A DNA stretch of 50,066 nt from Bacteroidota bacterium (GCA_023251435.1 JAHEYU010000045.1:1-50066); one strand, 5' to 3'. Shown: positions 14,744 to 24,670, numbered from the stretch's first letter. Numbers and translations are program-made. Notes: a model not told the origin generated them from the letters alone.

Positions 14744-16780
14744 CTATTCAAAAACCTGTGCTTTTACGACACGCAGGTAGTTGATAAAGACCTCATCTTT
14801 TAGTTGGTAGTGCAGTGGCAATAGTGAATAAAAAAGATCGCTGCCAAGTGGTTGATTAAAAGCATCGATCAACGGATTATTCGAAGTTTCTTCTTCCTTA
14901 AGTAAGCCATTTCTTTTTCGAAGAAATTCGCGTAACCGGTAATGAATTTCCAGGGTGTTGGGGGCATAATCGAGCAATGCCTGAAATAAACCGGGTGATG
15001 GGATGTTGCAATAAATCTCGTTTAGAATACCAGCTCGGTAAAACAGTTTTGGCTCCAGCTTCTTGTCAACCAGCGAATAAATCTGATCGTACAATTCATC
15101 AGCCTCCTGCATCCGGTTTAGCAAAGTCAAAATTCTCGATTTTACATACAGCGCATTCACTGTTCCCGGTCTGCTTTTCAGGTACAAATTGATGTAGTTT
15201 AAACCTATTTCCGGCAGGTTGGAATACAAAGCGCAAACAGCTTTAACAAAATTGGTTTCCGGCGAATCCGGAATCCGGTTCATATCAAGATTAAAATTTG
15301 CGAATAAACCATCGTCGCAAACTACAAAATCCAATGCCCGGTTAAAAAGCTGAAAACAATCGCCGGGATTCCGTCGGCACAAAGCTTCTACACCTTTATC
15401 AATTAGAACTTTAGCAAGCTGGTCGAATTCTTTCTTTTCTAAAAGTTCGTTTACACTTCTGCCATAGTCAATCTCAAAATCAATGGTTTCCTTGTCATTA
15501 AAATCTGCTGCAAAGTTCAATACTTCATCGCTCGTTTTCACATGGTTGAAAATGACAGGACTGGTTAAATAAAGTCCTTCCAGTGTTCTGGCACGGCTAA
15601 GAGCCACATAAGTTTGGCCGTTCGCGAAAACACCCCGGCTAAGGTCAATGCGTACATGATCGAATGTTAGCCCCTGGCTTTTATGAATAGTTATGGCCCA
15701 CGCCGTTTTTAATGGAAATTGAGTGAAAGTGCCAATTATTTCTTTCGTATTGGTTTTGGTTTGTTTGTTGTATTCGTACCTAATATTTTCCCAGGTAACC
15801 GGAGACACTGTCAGTACCCGGTCATTTTCCAGCTTTACTTTAATGGTCTCATCAGTTAAATCGGCTATCTCTCCCAAAGTTCCGTTTACCCACCTGCCTG
15901 AAGGATCATTTCGGGTAAACATGACCTGTGCACCTACTTTTAGCGTCAATTCCTTTTCAGTCGGCGAGTTCTTTTCGTTAAACTCACCATTTATTGTTGC
16001 CTGATAGGTAAATGGTGAAAGGTTAATTTTTTCAAGCGCAGCATCATTAATACTTTTTGCAGTAACATTGTGACTGGTCAGGGTGATGATCATTTTGTCG
16101 TTCTCCGGATTGCACACCCTTGAATTCAGCCTTGTTAAATCAGCAGACGTAGTTTGTTTGTTACGGATACGTTCGAGAATGTCAACAAATGCAGTGTCCG
16201 ATTGCCGGTAAATTTTCCGAAATTCAATAGATACCAATTTCATCCGGTCGAATACCCTGGCTTTAAAAAAATAAGGTTTGTCGGTACTATAATTCTGCAT
16301 GATCAAATCTTTATCGTCATCAGTACTAAGGATAGGTTCCAACTGAAAAAGATCGCCGGTAAATACAACTTGTTTTCCTCCAAAAGGCAATGTACTTGTG
16401 CAGCAGAATTTTAGCATACGGTCAATAGCGTCAATCAAATCGCATCGTACCATCGAAACTTCATCAATAATAATCGTGTCAGTATTCTGAATAATCTCTC
16501 TTCTTTCGGTAGTTATTTTCCCATTATCATTAAAATCCAATGCATGAAGCGGGAATCGGAAGAAAGAATGGAGGGTTTCTCCTCCTGCGTTGATTGCAGC
16601 AATACCAGTCGGCGCTAAAACAATAAACTTTTTAGCGACCAATTCCTGAACATTTTTCAGGAATGTGGTTTTGCCGGTTCCAGCACGTCCGGTTAAAAAG
16701 AAAGAACTGTTGGTATGGGCAATCAGGCTAAAAGCCAGTTGAAGCTCGTGGTTTTGAGTATCTATTTGTGTTGTTTCCAT
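14744..16780 (-). CDS. PIF1/Dda-like superfamily 1 helicase with C-terminal TPR-like region
   Basis: A 678-residue protein. Walker A is GRAGTGKT (residues 31-38); a Walker B segment (TIIIDEVSMV), GDLFQLEPI, TIHKSQGLTF and TYVALSRARTLEGLYL follow in the order of PIF1/RecD-type SF1B DNA helicases. The last about 220 residues are helical with TPR character (FVKAVCALYSNLPEIGLNYI). The start at 16780 is chosen because a longer start at 16861 would overlap the upstream gene by 74 nt; the chosen one leaves 7 nt. The gene sits in an operon with two small paralogous proteins of unknown function under promoter element D. DNA unwinding in the cytoplasm is likely; the pathway is unknown. Confidence 0.85.
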   Translation of the reverse strand: METTQIDTQNHELQLAFSLIAHTNSSFFLTGRAGTGKTTFLKNVQELVAKKFIVLAPTGIAAINAGGETLHSFFRFPLHALDFNDNGKITTERREIIQNTDTIIIDEVSMVRCDLIDAIDRMLKFCCTSTLPFGGKQVVFTGDLFQLEPILSTDDDKDLIMQNYSTDKPYFFKARVFDRMKLVSIEFRKIYRQSDTAFVDILERIRNKQTTSADLTRLNSRVCNPENDKMIITLTSHNVTAKSINDAALEKINLSPFTYQATINGEFNEKNSPTEKELTLKVGAQVMFTRNDPSGRWVNGTLGEIADLTDETIKVKLENDRVLTVSPVTWENIRYEYNKQTKTNTKEIIGTFTQFPLKTAWAITIHKSQGLTFDHVRIDLSRGVFANGQTYVALSRARTLEGLYLTSPVIFNHVKTSDEVLNFAADFNDKETIDFEIDYGRSVNELLEKKEFDQLAKVLIDKGVEALCRRNPGDCFQLFNRALDFVVCDDGLFANFNLDMNRIPDSPETNFVKAVCALYSNLPEIGLNYINLYLKSRPGTVNALYVKSRILTLLNRMQEADELYDQIYSLVDKKLEPKLFYRAGILNEIYCNIPSPGLFQALLDYAPNTLEIHYRLREFLRKRNGLLKEEETSNNPLIDAFNQPLGSDLFYSLLPLHYQLKDEVFINYLRVVKAQVFE

Positions 16781-16787
16781 TGTGAAT

Positions 16788-17270
16788 TTAATTAAGCATG
16801 AGACGTGTTGACTCGGGTAATCTTTTGATGTTTTCAATTGAATTTTGGTAGGTATCTTCAATTATTCCAATGGTCAATTCTTTTAATGTCTCATCGGAAC
16901 CAGTTCCACCACTCAAGGTCATTTGGGTTTTTAAGTAATCAAATGTGAGGGCAATAACCTCATTCTTAATTGTTCCCGTATCATAGAATAGTTTGTCAAA
17001 TTTTTTCTTTCCAATCAAAGTCATCTGGCTGCCATCGAAAGCATAAATTTCAACCTCGTCGATGTAAGTCCAGTTTTTATAAAGACCAATGTGCTCAACC
17101 ATCACAAGTCTTTCCGAAAACCGTAAGCCTTTATAGTACATGTTTCCACTTTCACTTGTATAAGTATTCGATAGAAACATTTTCTGTGTGCTGTCATAAA
17201 TCGGGATGTTTCCCCTTTGATTGCCGTAAGTTGGCAATACCTTGTCTAAAAAGCTGCTGGATATTTTCAT
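16788..17270 (-). CDS. Hypothetical protein, paralogue of the adjacent upstream gene
   Basis: A 160-residue soluble protein without signal peptide. It shares with the next gene upstream the core pattern YTS..GN.YY.G.RFS.R (here YTSESGNMYYKGLRFSER), a following beta-rich stretch (VEIYAFDGSQMTLIGKKKF) and a C-terminal 'LSGG' segment. The pair therefore arose by tandem duplication. Seven nt separate it from the helicase start, implying joint translation. No known family is recognised. Confidence 0.65.
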   Translation of the reverse strand: MKISSSFLDKVLPTYGNQRGNIPIYDSTQKMFLSNTYTSESGNMYYKGLRFSERLVMVEHIGLYKNWTYIDEVEIYAFDGSQMTLIGKKKFDKLFYDTGTIKNEVIALTFDYLKTQMTLSGGTGSDETLKELTIGIIEDTYQNSIENIKRLPESTRLMLN

Positions 17271-17273
17271 CGC

Positions 17274-17738
17274 TTATTGGTTTAGTTGTTTCATGTAGGG
17301 AAGTTGATTTTTCATAGTATCGGAAATCAACGATTGTGCGAAAGAATCCAATACGTTTTCTTCAACATGACCGCCAGAAAGAAGGGCCTGACCACGTAGG
17401 TATTCCTTAACCAAATTTTCGGACTCGTCTCTAATAAATGAATCAATGTGAATCTGGCAATGGTAACTCTTTTCAGCAATCAGAGTAGCCTCTTTTCCGT
17501 TAAATCCGAAGATTCTTAATCCATTGAGGAAGGTGTAGAAAAAACCTTCACCGATTTGTTGAGTGATGATAATACGATCCGAAAATCGAACTCCCTCATA
17601 ATAAGTGTTCCCCGCCTGACTTGTATATCCTTGCGTATGAAGGATGTTTTTACTGGCATTGTAAGTCAGTTCCGCATTTTTAAAAACAGCAGGCATTGCT
17701 TTGTCTGCGATAACCATGATTTCATTTTTTGTTTCCAT
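17274..17738 (-). CDS. Hypothetical protein, first gene of the helicase operon
   Basis: A 154-residue soluble protein with the shared core YTSQAGNTYYEGVRFSDR, then a beta-rich segment (LRIFGFNGKEATLIAEKSYH) and a C-terminal LSGG stretch as in its paralogue 3 nt downstream. Identity outside the core is low, so the duplication is old. Promoter element D ends 33 nt before the start codon. The tie to a PIF1-like helicase suggests a DNA-linked or adaptor role, but nothing in the sequence proves it. Confidence 0.65.
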   Translation of the reverse strand: METKNEIMVIADKAMPAVFKNAELTYNASKNILHTQGYTSQAGNTYYEGVRFSDRIIITQQIGEGFFYTFLNGLRIFGFNGKEATLIAEKSYHCQIHIDSFIRDESENLVKEYLRGQALLSGGHVEENVLDSFAQSLISDTMKNQLPYMKQLNQ

Positions 17739-17771
17739 TTGAATAAGAATTTGAATGTTATTTTCTTATTC

Positions 17772-17818
17772 ATCTGAAAACCGTTCAAAAGGTAATCATG
17801 AAGCGACTGATTTTTTTT
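17772..17818 (-). promoter_or_regulatory. Bipartite promoter-like element, copy D
   Basis: On the minus strand: an eight-base A-tract (complement of 17811-17818), 12 nt, TGATTACCTTTT (17798-17787), 10 nt, CAGAT (17776-17772), then 33 nt to the start codon at 17738. It would drive the four-gene helicase operon. Confidence 0.65.
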
Positions 17819-17861
17819 GATTTAAATCAAATATATTGCCTGAACGTGAAGCAGTCGAAGG

Positions 17862-19847
17862 CTAATCGTAAAACGACCACGCAACCCCGATTCTATAAGT
17901 GCGGCGATAGTATGGGTAGTCGGGAGCAGCGTAAAAATTGTCACCCACCAATCCTGAAGCGGCATTCATTAATTTGAAGAAAACCCGGGTTCGTTTCAGC
18001 TTCATATTTACGTGGAGGTCGATGAACGGGTAATTTCCTATTTTTTGCTTATTCTGAAGGTAAAAGCGTGAAGTTCCCGGCTGATAGGCGTCGGCATAAA
18101 AAGTCGTATTGTAGCGCGTATCAACACCCAACTGAAAGTACAACACCTTCGAAACAAGCGACCGGTAATTCATGCTGATATATCCCGCAACCGTCGGAAG
18201 GTGAATGTATCGTTCGTTGCTTGCTTTCTGAACCAGTAGCTGTGTGCGTACCAGCCAGTGTTTGCGGTCGAAATCCTTGTTCAGATAAGCCGAAAGAATC
18301 ATCAGTTCGCTGCCTGCCTGCGCCGGTAAAGCCTCTTCGTCGTTGTAAATATAATTTCCAATCAGCGAATAGTTGGCTCCGATGTTCGCTTTGTATTGCT
18401 GCGAATGTATGTTCGCCTTAATTGTCAGTTCGTTGATGTTGTCGAAGTTATTTCTCCATTCAAAATGGTTCGAATAATAGTACTGGTCAAAATAATCAGG
18501 AACCAGTGTTTTCAGGCTTCCTTCGATACGAAGACTGGTAGTATCCCTCCCTATTCTCAACGGTTTGTTGATGAATCCGCTCAGTTCTGTTTGTCCGGCG
18601 CGGTAGCCTGTCAGATAAATTCTTCCGTCGGCTTCCCATTGCCAGAATTTTCCTTCATTCCTAAAAATCCCTCCTCCGACAAATGTGTTCGATTGCTTTT
18701 GAGGATAATATTTTCCTGTTCCGGAGAAAAAATACCAAAGCTGATCGTGTCCAATGTAGGCACGTTTCCCGAAGGTAAATTTCCGGTCGGGAGCTTCATA
18801 AATCCTGATTTGAAAAATGTTGGTCAACCGGTTGTATTTGAGGGTGTCGCTGGTTTTTATCGAATCGGAATAAATGTGTTCGAAAAAGTCCTCCTGTGGA
18901 TTGTCTTTGGAAAACAAACGATTGTTGCCAGAATATTCGAGTTCATGAATAAATCCAACTCTGGGAATGAACTGCTCAACAATGTATTCTGCGCTATCAG
19001 CTTCCACTGTTTTTCCCAGGCGATATTCGTTGGTGGTATAAAAAGTATTGTTCTGAATCTTGTTTATTGCAGCATCATCCAACTTGAAAATAAAATCTTC
19101 TGTTTTGGCCACTTCGGTTAGCGATTGGCCTGCCAGAATTCCACCATTTTCTTCGCCCTGCAACCGGTTGAAAATTATATTCGAATGAGACAGAAATTGA
19201 TCGGAATTATAAGAACTTACGATCCCGATGTTGTGGTATTTGTTTTCCTGATTCTGATATTGACCCTGTGATCGGGTTTGGTTGTAAATAAATTCGAAAT
19301 TGAGTTTTTTATTCACATTTTGCGAATGAATAACATTGAACCGTGTTTCGTTTTTCGAACTTCTGTTTTCACTTTGAGTGTAATCCAGCACGGTGTATGG
19401 TGTTGTTGTATTGAAGTACTGAATACGCGATGGAGTTAGCCAATATGCATCGAACGACCGGCTGAAACTAAAGTCGGATGTGAATGATCGTTTGAAAAAA
19501 TCGTTGGTCTGGTAGGCGCCACCGTTGTTACCGGTAAAAATATTACTGATGCTTTTCTGTTCAAACGGATGATACACATGGAAAAATGCAAGAGTTGTAT
19601 CCAGTTCAGACGGTTTCATGTTCGAGCCCTGATTGGTTAATTCCCAGACTTTTATAACCGAAGGAATCTTGGGTTTGGCTGCTTCAGTTTTCGAATCCTC
19701 CTCATTTTCGTTTCCGGTGGCGGTAGTGCGTACCGGACTTCCACCCGAGTTACGTCCCTGTGGTAAATTGCCCGTTCTCGATTGTGCATTGGCTTGAATC
19801 ACAATCAGAAACGCTGCTATAACTATGTAAATGTATTTTCCAGTCAT
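17862..19847 (-). CDS. Putative outer-membrane porin (Porin_10-like)
   Basis: A 661-residue protein with a signal peptide (MTGKYIYIVIAAFLIVIQANAQ), a short disordered Ser/Gly/Glu-rich linker, and a long beta-rich region with alternating aromatic residues ending in AWSFYD, as in Bacteroidetes putative porins. It would sit in the outer membrane. The start at 19847 is chosen because it begins the signal peptide and because a sigma-A promoter (19855-19885) overlaps any longer start. That leaves a transcript leader of only a few bases. Confidence 0.8.
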   Translation of the reverse strand: MTGKYIYIVIAAFLIVIQANAQSRTGNLPQGRNSGGSPVRTTATGNENEEDSKTEAAKPKIPSVIKVWELTNQGSNMKPSELDTTLAFFHVYHPFEQKSISNIFTGNNGGAYQTNDFFKRSFTSDFSFSRSFDAYWLTPSRIQYFNTTTPYTVLDYTQSENRSSKNETRFNVIHSQNVNKKLNFEFIYNQTRSQGQYQNQENKYHNIGIVSSYNSDQFLSHSNIIFNRLQGEENGGILAGQSLTEVAKTEDFIFKLDDAAINKIQNNTFYTTNEYRLGKTVEADSAEYIVEQFIPRVGFIHELEYSGNNRLFSKDNPQEDFFEHIYSDSIKTSDTLKYNRLTNIFQIRIYEAPDRKFTFGKRAYIGHDQLWYFFSGTGKYYPQKQSNTFVGGGIFRNEGKFWQWEADGRIYLTGYRAGQTELSGFINKPLRIGRDTTSLRIEGSLKTLVPDYFDQYYYSNHFEWRNNFDNINELTIKANIHSQQYKANIGANYSLIGNYIYNDEEALPAQAGSELMILSAYLNKDFDRKHWLVRTQLLVQKASNERYIHLPTVAGYISMNYRSLVSKVLYFQLGVDTRYNTTFYADAYQPGTSRFYLQNKQKIGNYPFIDLHVNMKLKRTRVFFKLMNAASGLVGDNFYAAPDYPYYRRTYRIGVAWSFYD

Positions 19848-19854
19848 GACGGCG

Positions 19855-19885
19855 CAAAGATAATTAAATATGCACCCCGCGTCAA
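19855..19885 (-). promoter_or_regulatory. Sigma-A promoter of the putative porin gene
   Basis: On the minus strand: TTG (complement of 19883-19885), 20 nt, TATCTTTG (complement of 19855-19862). It matches the Bacteroidetes consensus in both boxes and spacing. The start codon begins 8 nt after the -7 box, so the mRNA is nearly leaderless. Confidence 0.65.
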
Positions 19886-20055
19886 TATACGCCTGTAAAA
19901 GAAACAATGGTTTGGATGTGGCGATACGATCCGGGCTGCAACCTGTAAACCAAACGGATAATTGTGCAGATTATGATTTTATTCTACTTGAAAATCAGCG
20001 TTATTTTAATAAGTTTTCAACTATTTGTTGTTAATTATTGTCGGGTCCGGAAGAC

Positions 20056-20085
20056 TTGAATCCACTTTTGTTTTCTTTATATTTG
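20056..20085 (+). promoter_or_regulatory. Sigma-A promoter of parE-parC
   Basis: TTG (20056-20058), 19 nt, TATATTTG (20078-20085): a full match to TTG-N19-TAnnTTTG. The start codon at 20106 lies 20 nt downstream, and AAAGGA at 20097-20102 could serve as ribosome binding site. Confidence 0.75.
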
Positions 20086-20105
20086 TGGCAAATTGCGAAA
20101 GGATT

Positions 20106-21938
20106 ATGATGCCGAATTATGACGAAGGTTCAATAAAAACACTTGATTGGCAGGAACATATACGAAAACGCCCGGGCATGTACATTGGCAAGTTGGGCGA
20201 TGGCTCTGCCGGTGATGATGGAATATATGTTTTGCTAAAAGAAGTGGTTGATAACTCCATCGACGAATTTATGATGGGGAACGGGAAGAAGATCGAAGTT
20301 CACGTGAGCGATGAATTGGTTACTGTTCGCGACTTCGGACGTGGAATTCCGCTCGGAAAGCTGCTCGATGTGGCTTCTAAAATGAATACCGGTGCGAAAT
20401 ACGATTCCGAAGTTTTTAAAAAGTCAGTCGGGTTGAATGGTGTTGGTATCAAGGCTGTGAATGCTTTATCGAGCCATTTCCTGATTAAATCGTTCCGCGA
20501 AGGCGAAGTAAAAGAAATTAATTTCAGTGAAGGCATTCTGAAAGAGGAAAAGGTGGTCACCACTGCCGACCAGTCGAACGGAACTTATGTCGCTTTTACA
20601 CCCGATAAAAACATATTTAAAGGCTATCACTATATTGATGATTATGTGATCAATATGATGAAAACCTATTCGTTCCTGAATGCGGGACTGGTAATGGAAT
20701 TCAACGGCGAAAAGTATCACTCGAAAAACGGGTTGAAAGATTTGCTCGAAGAATACCAGGAATCAGAATCGCTCTATCCGGTTATTCACCTTAAAAACGG
20801 CGACATCGAAGTTGCCATTACCCACGGGAACCAATACGGCGAAGATTATTATTCGTTTGTAAACGGGCAGCACACCACACAGGGCGGAACCCACCTGATT
20901 GCTTTCCGCGAAGCCATTGTTAAAACCATCCGCGACTTTTACAAGAAAGATTTTGATCCTTCCGATATTCGTGCTTCCATTGTTGCAGCCATCAGTATAA
21001 AAGTTGAAGAACCGGTTTTCGAATCGCAAACCAAAACAAAACTGGGTTCGAAAGACATTGGCCCCAATGGCCCAAGCGTACGCAACTTTGTGGCCAACTT
21101 TGTTCAAAAAGAACTCGACAATTACCTGCATAAAAATCCTGATGTTTCTGAAGTCTTGTTGCGTCGCATTCAGGAATCGGAACGCGAACGCAAAGCCATT
21201 TCAGGAATTAAAAAACTGGCCAAACAGCGCGCCAAAAAGGCAAATCTGCACAACCGGAAATTGCGCGATTGTCGTGTTCACCTGAACAGCACCCACGAAT
21301 CACGCGAAAATTCTTCCATTTTTATTACTGAAGGAGATTCGGCCAGCGGATCGATCACCAAATCGCGTGATGTAAATACGCAGGCAGTGTTCAGTTTAAA
21401 AGGTAAGCCGTTGAATACATACGGATTATCGAAAAAAATTGTTTACGAGAACGAAGAGTTCAACCTGCTGCAGGCCGCCCTTAACATCGAAGAAAGCATG
21501 GACGATTTGCGCTACAATAAAGTGATTATCGCCACCGATGCCGACGTTGACGGAATGCACATCCGGTTGTTGCTCATTACTTTCTTTTTGCAGTTTTTTC
21601 CTGAAGTAATAAGAAGAGGACATTTGTATATATTCCAAACCCCACTTTTCAGGGTTCGGAACAAGAAAGTAACTTACTATTGCTACAACGAAGAGGAGCG
21701 CGTTTCTGCCATCACAAAACTGGGGAAAACAGCCGAAATCACCCGATTCAAAGGATTGGGCGAGATTTCACCCGATGAGTTCAAAAATTTCATCGGTCCT
21801 GATATTCGTCTCGACCCGATTCTGATGAAGAAACACGAATCGGTACCACAAATGCTAGAATTTTATATGGGAAAAAATACTCCGGAACGTCAGGATTTTA
21901 TCATTGAAAATCTGTATGTGGAGAAAGATGACTTCTAA
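20106..21938 (+). CDS. parE: DNA topoisomerase IV subunit B
   Basis: A 610-residue type IIA topoisomerase ATPase subunit. The GHKL ATPase motifs are in order: NSIDEF with the catalytic Glu, DFGRGIP, and [14 protein letters not shown]. The transducer follows, and then the TOPRIM part with [17 protein letters not shown] and the metal-binding DADVDGMHI. With ParC it decatenates daughter chromosomes. It lacks the long inserts of proteobacterial GyrB and has the length of Bacteroidetes ParE. The start at 20106 (or the ATG directly after it) is set by the promoter at 20056-20085, since a longer frame would begin upstream of the promoter. The parC gene starts 2 nt after the stop. Confidence 0.92.
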   Translation: MMPNYDEGSIKTLDWQEHIRKRPGMYIGKLGDGSAGDDGIYVLLKEVVDNSIDEFMMGNGKKIEVHVSDELVTVRDFGRGIPLGKLLDVASKMNTGAKYDSEVFKKSVGLNGVGIKAVNALSSHFLIKSFREGEVKEINFSEGILKEEKVVTTADQSNGTYVAFTPDKNIFKGYHYIDDYVINMMKTYSFLNAGLVMEFNGEKYHSKNGLKDLLEEYQESESLYPVIHLKNGDIEVAITHGNQYGEDYYSFVNGQHTTQGGTHLIAFREAIVKTIRDFYKKDFDPSDIRASIVAAISIKVEEPVFESQTKTKLGSKDIGPNGPSVRNFVANFVQKELDNYLHKNPDVSEVLLRRIQESERERKAISGIKKLAKQRAKKANLHNRKLRDCRVHLNSTHESRENSSIFITEGDSASGSITKSRDVNTQAVFSLKGKPLNTYGLSKKIVYENEEFNLLQAALNIEESMDDLRYNKVIIATDADVDGMHIRLLLITFFLQFFPEVIRRGHLYIFQTPLFRVRNKKVTYYCYNEEERVSAITKLGKTAEITRFKGLGEISPDEFKNFIGPDIRLDPILMKKHESVPQMLEFYMGKNTPERQDFIIENLYVEKDDF

Positions 21939-21940
21939 AG

Positions 21941-24586
21941 ATGACTGAAGAAAATATCAATAAAGAAGAATTCCAGAAGGAAGAAAAGAAAGACGGCATC
22001 ATTTACTTGTCTGGAATGTACCAGCAATGGTTTCTTGATTATGCCTCGTACGTTATTCTCGAGCGCGCGGTTCCGTATGTTGAGGATGGTTTAAAACCGG
22101 TTCAGCGAAGGATTTTGCATGCCATGAATATCATGGATGACGGGCGATTCAATAAAGTTGCCAACATCATTGGTCAAACCATGCAGTACCATCCGCATGG
22201 CGACGCTTCCATCGGCGATGCACTTGTTCAGCTGGGGCAAAAAGATTTATTGATTGATGCGCAGGGAAACTGGGGAAATATTCTCACAGGCGACAGCGCT
22301 GCTGCTCCGCGATACATCGAAGCACGCTTGTCGAAATTCGCGCTCGATGTGGTTTTTAATCCGAAAACCACCAAATGGAAATTATCTTACGACGGACGTA
22401 ACCGCGAACCAATTGCACTTCCGGTAAAATTTCCGCTTTTGTTGGCTCAGGGTGTTGAAGGGATTGCCGTTGGGTTGGCCTGTAAAATACTTCCCCACAA
22501 TTTTCTGGAGTTGATTGATGCTTCCATCGCTTATTTGCGTTGCGAAGAATTCGAGTTATATCCTGATTTCCCTACCGGCGGTTCCGGCGATTTCTCCCGT
22601 TACAACGACGGAATCCGTGGTTCGTCGATTAAAGTGAGGGCTAAAATAGAGAAGAAAGACAGCAAAACCCTTGTAATTACTGAAGTTCCGTTTGGCAGAA
22701 CCACCTCTTCACTGATTGAATCCATCATTAAGGCAAACGACAAGGGGAAAATTAAGATTCGTAAAATTGACGATAACACTTCGGATAAAGTTGAAATACA
22801 AATACATCTGATTCCCGGAATGTCGTCGGATAAAACCATCGACGCTTTGTTCGCCTTCACCGATTGCGAAATATCCATTTCTCCCAACAGCGCCACCATT
22901 CAGGACGACAAACCAAAATTTATTGGTGTCAGCGAAATCCTGAAGATAAATACCGACCAGACAGTTGCCCTGCTGAAACTTGAACTTGAAATCAAAAAAG
23001 CAGAACTTGAAGAAGCATGGCATTTTTCGTCACTCGAAAAAATATTCATCGAAGAGCGCATTTACAAGGACAAAGAGTTTGAAGATTCGGCCAATATGGA
23101 CGAGGCGATCGATCATATTGACTTTCGTCTGACGCCCTGGAAGCCAAAGCTTAAAAGAGAAGTTACCCGCGATGATATTTTGCGCCTGATGGAGATAAAA
23201 ATGGCACGCATCCTGAAATTCAATACCGACAAGGCCAACGATCATTTGCTGGCAATCGAAGAAGAGATTGAAGCGATAAATAAGAACATCGAGAATATTA
23301 TTCCATTCACAATTGCATGGTACGAACGCCTCCGCGCGAAATATGGAAAAGGGCGCGAACGACGTACCGAAATCAGGAATTTTGAAAACATTGTGGCTTC
23401 GAAAGTGGTAGTGGCGAACGAAAAGCTTTATATCGACCGTGTAGAAGGATTTATGGGAACCAGCCTCAAAAAGGCCGAGTATTTATGCGATTGTTCCGAT
23501 ATGGACGATGTGATTGTCTTCAGAAAAGATGGTACTTACATTGTATCGAAAGTTTCTGAAAAGGCATTTATCGGAAAAAATATTCTGCACATTGCCATAT
23601 TCAAGAAAAACGACAACCGCACCATTTACAATGTGGTGTACCGTGACGGGAAAAACGGATTTATTTACATGAAGCGTGTGGCTGTAACCGGCGTAACCCG
23701 CGACAAGGAATACGATCTGACACAGGGCACGCCCGGTTCACGCATTTTGTATTTCAGCGAAAATCCGAATGGCGAAGCCGAAGTTTTGCGCGTTACCCTG
23801 AAACCGAAACCGCGCATCAAAAAACTGATCTTTGAAGTTGATTTTGGCGAACTTGCCATCAAGGGACGTGCTTCTATGGGCAATATCATGACCAAAAACG
23901 AAATTCATAAAATAGCGCTCAAGGAAAAGGGAGTTTCGACACTTGGAGGACGCAAAATTTGGTTCGACGAAGATGTACGGAGGCTTAATTCCGACAATCG
24001 TGGCAAGTATCTTGGTGAATTCAGTGCCGATGATATGATCTTTGTAATCTACAAAAACGGAGAATATCAAATATGCAATTTTGATTTGTCGAACCATTTC
24101 AATGATGGCATTTTGCTCATCGAAAAATTCAATCCCGAAAAAACACTTACAGCGGTTTATTTTGATGCAGAGCAGGGATATTACTACGTGAAACGTTTCC
24201 CGATTGATGAATCGCAAAAGGAAGTTGGTTTTATTGGCGAGCATCCCGAAAATAAACTCGTTAGTTTTACGTGGGTGGGGCATCCACGACTTGAGTTGGA
24301 ATTCGGCGGCAAAAACGAAGGCCGTGAGCCCGAAATTATTGATGTGGCTGAATTTATTGGTGTAAAATCGTACAAAGCCAAAGGAAAGCGCCTGTCGGTT
24401 TACGAAATCAGCAAAATAAATGAACTTGAACCTGTTATCTCCGACGAGGAAGTTGCCGAAGAATCTGTTGAAGAGGTGAAGAATCCGGACATCGTAATTC
24501 CTGACATCGAAGATTTACTGTTTGGAACCGACAAGCCAGGCAATGGAGATGACCCGCCGCCAAATCAGATGGAAATCGAGTTTTGA
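21941..24586 (+). CDS. parC: DNA topoisomerase IV subunit A
   Basis: An 881-residue breakage-reunion subunit. The N-terminal winged-helix domain has the usual GLKPVQRRILHAM and the active-site tyrosine at residue 125 (AAPRYIEARL). A coiled-coil tower follows, then from about residue 490 the beta-pinwheel DNA-wrapping domain (GFMGTSLKKAEYL and repeated blades). The last about 50 residues are an acidic, proline-rich tail (ending MEIEF) that is probably disordered. It is cotranscribed with parE (2-nt gap). The operon partner supports topoisomerase IV over gyrase A. Confidence 0.92.
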   Translation: MTEENINKEEFQKEEKKDGIIYLSGMYQQWFLDYASYVILERAVPYVEDGLKPVQRRILHAMNIMDDGRFNKVANIIGQTMQYHPHGDASIGDALVQLGQKDLLIDAQGNWGNILTGDSAAAPRYIEARLSKFALDVVFNPKTTKWKLSYDGRNREPIALPVKFPLLLAQGVEGIAVGLACKILPHNFLELIDASIAYLRCEEFELYPDFPTGGSGDFSRYNDGIRGSSIKVRAKIEKKDSKTLVITEVPFGRTTSSLIESIIKANDKGKIKIRKIDDNTSDKVEIQIHLIPGMSSDKTIDALFAFTDCEISISPNSATIQDDKPKFIGVSEILKINTDQTVALLKLELEIKKAELEEAWHFSSLEKIFIEERIYKDKEFEDSANMDEAIDHIDFRLTPWKPKLKREVTRDDILRLMEIKMARILKFNTDKANDHLLAIEEEIEAINKNIENIIPFTIAWYERLRAKYGKGRERRTEIRNFENIVASKVVVANEKLYIDRVEGFMGTSLKKAEYLCDCSDMDDVIVFRKDGTYIVSKVSEKAFIGKNILHIAIFKKNDNRTIYNVVYRDGKNGFIYMKRVAVTGVTRDKEYDLTQGTPGSRILYFSENPNGEAEVLRVTLKPKPRIKKLIFEVDFGELAIKGRASMGNIMTKNEIHKIALKEKGVSTLGGRKIWFDEDVRRLNSDNRGKYLGEFSADDMIFVIYKNGEYQICNFDLSNHFNDGILLIEKFNPEKTLTAVYFDAEQGYYYVKRFPIDESQKEVGFIGEHPENKLVSFTWVGHPRLELEFGGKNEGREPEIIDVAEFIGVKSYKAKGKRLSVYEISKINELEPVISDEEVAEESVEEVKNPDIVIPDIEDLLFGTDKPGNGDDPPPNQMEIEF

Positions 24587-24597
24587 TCAATGAGATT

Positions 24598-24670
24598 ATT
24601 TTAATATCCAACGTTCAATATCGAATAACCAATATCCAATAAAAAAACTAAGAAATAAGATATTGGAAAA
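24598..24670. repeat. Short degenerate repeats (ATATCCAA units)
   Basis: In the parC-aroK gap the word ATATCCAA occurs at 24604-24611 and 24632-24639, with related words (TTCAATATC) between, and an inverted form (ATATTGGA) near 24660. It resembles the AT-rich intergenic repeat debris common in this phylum. No gene is present. Confidence 0.4.

Noticed and set aside
3300-17860. Prophage or integrative element
   Set aside because: No integrase, tRNA, attachment repeats or structural phage genes are visible; accessory island is as far as the sequence goes.
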